From the NCBI GenBank assembly GCA_947311115.1, contig CAMZKE010000040.1:1-51269 (forward strand): DNA of 51,269 bases. The letters run 5' to 3'. The first letter of the stretch is position 1. The number at the start of each line of letters is the position of its first letter. The translations under genes were made by a program, and so were the position numbers. Below, in pieces: positions 49,056-51,269 of the stretch. Under the pieces are notes generated by a model. The model had not been told where the DNA came from and ran no database searches. It saw only the letters and a program-made list of their open reading frames with translations. The stretch is from an uncultured Bacteroidales bacterium. Lineage in GTDB: Bacteria; Bacteroidota; Bacteroidia; Bacteroidales; JAFGXI01.

Positions 49056-50120
49056 TTGTCTAAACTAAAAGTAAATAAAGGAATTCCGCAACCAGAGATT
49101 GTAAATAATAGTTCGGTAAATAAGTTTATAAAATTAAAACGAAGTAAACTAACAGCAAACGATTATTATAAAGGAATTATTGAAGGAAATATTTCAATAC
49201 TTGGGCGAGCTATCACCATTATTGAAAGCAACTTACCACAAGATAAAAAACTTGCATCAAAAATAATTGAAAAATGCATGCCACATACCGGAAACTCTAT
49301 TCGTATTGGTATTACTGGAGTTCCCGGGGTTGGTAAAAGTACTTTTATTGAAAGCTTTGGCAAAATAATCACCAATAAAGGTAAAAAACTTGCAGTATTA
49401 GCTGTTGACCCATCTAGCAAGCGCTCAGGAGGTAGTATTTTAGGCGACAAAACACGAATGGAAGATTTATCGCAAGATACAATGGCATTTATTCGCCCCT
49501 CTCCTTCTGCCGGCTCGCTTGGTGGTGTTGCTCAAAAATCGGCAGAAACTGTTTTATTATGCGAAGCTGCCGGATACGAATATATATTAATTGAAACTGT
49601 TGGTGTTGGACAATCGGAAGTTGTTGTACACTCAATGGTAGATTTTTTTCTACTATTAATGCTTGCCGGTGCCGGCGATGAACTGCAAGGAATAAAACGT
49701 GGCATTATGGAAATGGCTGATATGATTGCTATTACAAAAGCTGATAAAAACAACCAACAAAAAGCTAATTTAGCAAAGGCGGAATATGAAAATGCTTTAC
49801 ACCTATTCCCTTTAGCCGAATCAGGTTATTCTCCTAAAGTATCAATTTGTTCATCTTTAGAAAATATAGGTATTGATTATATTTATGATGAAATAAATAA
49901 TTACATTGCATTTACAAAAAGCAATAAATATTTTTATACTAAACGAAAAGCCCAACTTAAACAACGTATGGAAGAAAATATTAATGAAGCTTTAAAACAA
50001 CAATTCTATGCCAACCATGAAATAAAAGAACTATTCAATAAACTTCAGAAGCAGGTTGAAGATGGTAAAATTAATCTTTATCAAGCCACAGAAAAATTGC
50101 TAAATAAGTACAACTCTTAA
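49056..50120 (+). CDS. meaB: Methylmalonyl-CoA mutase-associated GTPase MeaB
   Basis: A 354-residue G3E-family GTPase that guards and reloads adenosylcobalamin on methylmalonyl-CoA mutase. It has the P-loop GITGVPGVGKSTFIE, the switch regions AVDPSSKRSGGSILGDKTRM and FIRPSPSAGSLGGVAQ, ETVGVGQSE and the base motif ITKADKNNQ. The N-terminal 33 residues (VNKGIPQPEIVNNSS) match an extension usual in Bacteroidota, so the start must be at or before them. The only candidate is TTG at 49056; a stop codon lies in frame at 49041. The TTG is also the end of TAATTTTG, a -7-like string. The partner mutase is not in the window. Confidence 0.9.
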   Translation: MSKLKVNKGIPQPEIVNNSSVNKFIKLKRSKLTANDYYKGIIEGNISILGRAITIIESNLPQDKKLASKIIEKCMPHTGNSIRIGITGVPGVGKSTFIESFGKIITNKGKKLAVLAVDPSSKRSGGSILGDKTRMEDLSQDTMAFIRPSPSAGSLGGVAQKSAETVLLCEAAGYEYILIETVGVGQSEVVVHSMVDFFLLLMLAGAGDELQGIKRGIMEMADMIAITKADKNNQQKANLAKAEYENALHLFPLAESGYSPKVSICSSLENIGIDYIYDEINNYIAFTKSNKYFYTKRKAQLKQRMEENINEALKQQFYANHEIKELFNKLQKQVEDGKINLYQATEKLLNKYNS

Positions 50121-50179
50121 AAATAGTTTTTTTTTATTATTTTTAATGCCTTTGTTAAGAACTATTATAAATAAAAAAC

Positions 50180-51109
50180 ATGAGTAAAAAGCTAAAATTT
50201 ATTATAGCCAACTTATTATTCACATCATTAATAGCTACAGCACAAATAGATATAAATACAGACTCATCTAAAACAGAATATACACAAATACACTTCATAA
50301 AATTAAATCAGGCTAACGATTTATTTACATATTGGTTTCAGTCTGACAGAAATTATTCTGATGGTGTTAATATTGAAGTTGCACATCGTATTTTTAATAA
50401 TAAAGTTGCTGATTTTATTTTATTAGGTTGTAAAGATACTCCTTACAAAGATTATAGTTTGGCTATAAGTCAGGATATGTTTACACCAAAAAACACAAAA
50501 ACTACCGAATTAGATACCACCGACCGACCATATTCTGCTCAATTATATTTAACTTATGCAAAATACTCGAATAATTTTTGGAATGGTAGAAAGTTAGTAT
50601 CTAGGGTATTTATTGGTGTACAAGGTCCTACCGCTTACGGTAAAGAAGCACAAAATACGGTTCACGGAATGATTGACAACCCTTTAGTTAATGGTTGGGA
50701 CCACCAATTAAGAAATGGGTTGATAATAGACTACGAAACTCAGTTTATACAAGCTGTTCCTGCAACATCTCATTTAACTGAGCTCCACTTATTTACTGTT
50801 GGACATATAGGTACATTATATAATTTTGCCGAACTTGGTTTTCGTTTCAAAATTGGACGATTTACTGATACATACATGAATTTTTACGGTATAGCCAACC
50901 CAAAATATAAACATAAATTAACCGTTAATGATTTGGCTAAATTTAGTAAATTCCGTAAAAAAATTATTCCAAAACGTATAAGACAAAAATCGGCACAAGA
51001 GCAAATTGATTATGTAAACAATAAATTAAATAGAAAGTTTCAATTTTATTTTTTCACTGAAGGTATGGTTAATTTTATGCTTTATGATGGTACTGTTCAA
51101 GGTAGCTAA
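50180..51109 (+). pseudogene. Lipid A 3'-O-deacylase LpxR-like, probably truncated
   Basis: 309 residues of an LpxR (DUF2219) outer-membrane hydrolase that removes the 3'-acyloxyacyl group of lipid A. The signal peptide is MSKKLKFIIANLLFTSLIATA. The active-site regions are intact: the N-D pair in QANDLFTYWFQ, the serine in RNYSDGVN and the histidine in GKEAQNTVHGMI, with NGWDHQLRN. The protein stops after YDGTVQGS, where homologues usually continue with several more beta strands of the barrel. The following sequence does not resume the family in any frame. Either the gene was cut by an insertion or it is a shortened variant. Confidence 0.7.
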
Positions 51110-51206
51110 ATTACTTTTGGAGAAAATGAATATGAATATTTTTATGATGATTATCGGCTTAATAGACAAAATGGTTGATAAAATCCTCTGTAATGTAGTA
51201 TATTCA

Positions 51207-51214
51207 TAGCTTTG
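51207..51214 (+). promoter_or_regulatory. -7 box before the right-edge reading frame
   Basis: TAGCTTTG matches TAnnTTTG and lies 16 bases before the ATG at 51231. Confidence 0.5.
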
Positions 51215-51230
51215 CATTAAATCAAAGTCT

Positions 51231-51269
51231 ATGAATAAAAAAAATGTAAAAATTGTGGAAGTACAATTA
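51231..51269 (+). CDS. Start of a gene cut by the window edge, possibly an IS zinc-ribbon transposase
   Basis: An ATG at 51231 opens 13 codons to the edge (MNKKNVKIVEVQL). The second frame after the eight-A run reads KKCKNCGSTI, a CxxC zinc-ribbon start like those of IS1-type InsA proteins, but it has no start codon of its own. One extra A in the run would join ATG AAT AAA to this frame. So either the gene uses slippage at the A-run, or the base call is wrong, or the zinc-ribbon look is chance. The window is too short to decide. Confidence 0.3.
   Translation, partial: MNKKNVKIVEVQL

Overview
The window is strongly AT-rich DNA (about 30% G+C by eye, not computed) from a member of the Bacteroidota, most likely an anaerobic, peptide-using Bacteroidales relative. 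The support is as follows. Promoters carry the Bacteroidota -33/-7 signature (TTTG, then TAnnTTTG), and Shine-Dalgarno sequences are nearly absent. The gene content is typical of the phylum: START-like protein plus LptF/G, DUF4199, DUF2027-Smr, S46 dipeptidyl-peptidase, YdiJ-type FAD/Fe-S oxidase, MeaB with a Bacteroidota-type N-terminal extension, and LytS/LytTR pairs. Nearly all genes are complete.

Layout. 0-4.7 kb: envelope genes (START-like, LptF/G permease, DUF368 lipid-carrier transporter, and on the minus strand a GT2 glycosyltransferase with DUF4199). 4.7-12 kb: aldehyde dehydrogenase, murB, two exported unknowns, a LytS/LytTR two-component pair and ispE. 12.2-18 kb: a small lipoprotein; a MarR regulator divergent from a membrane-anchored reductive-dehalogenase-like protein; then an ABC transporter operon with its own YtrA-type GntR repressor and a GIN/DUF2807-like protein. 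18-25.8 kb: an Omp85-type barrel, a selenocysteine tRNA (selC), sucD, two paralogous unknown small genes, an LD-carboxypeptidase/arginine deiminase pair and a GT-C glycosyltransferase. 25.8-32 kb: DPP11, a 970-residue FAD/Fe-S dehydrogenase, a stand-alone YedF-type DsrE protein and tRNA-Ser(UGA). 32-41.7 kb: folC, a four-helix-bundle gene, mazG, pheT, a methyltransferase, a DUF1571-LysM protein, a DUF2027-Smr protein, a TM2 protein and an EamA permease. 42-51 kb: a 1025-residue ABCG-type transporter with two exported partners, a DPP5-like S9 peptidase, small mobile-element remnants, meaB, and an lpxR gene that loses its 3' part at the right edge next to what may be the start of an insertion sequence.

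Metabolic reading (inference): DPP11, DPP5-like peptidase and arginine deiminase fit a peptide- and amino-acid-fermenting life. sucD and meaB fit a succinate/methylmalonyl-CoA/propionate branch. selC plus yedF points to selenoprotein synthesis.

The most unusual feature is a family of six nearly identical ~95-bp elements, each built from two related hairpins with CAAG loops. All six lie on the + strand. Five start within about 30 bases of the stop codon of a + strand gene (one supplies that stop codon), and three lie directly before a Rho-independent terminator. Each copy starts with an ATG-led small reading frame, but the one diverged copy keeps the second hairpin by a compensatory change while losing the frame. 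A second pattern is that at least eight genes have an exact or near-exact TAnnTTTG box only 4-7 bases before the ATG, which predicts leaderless or almost leaderless mRNAs.
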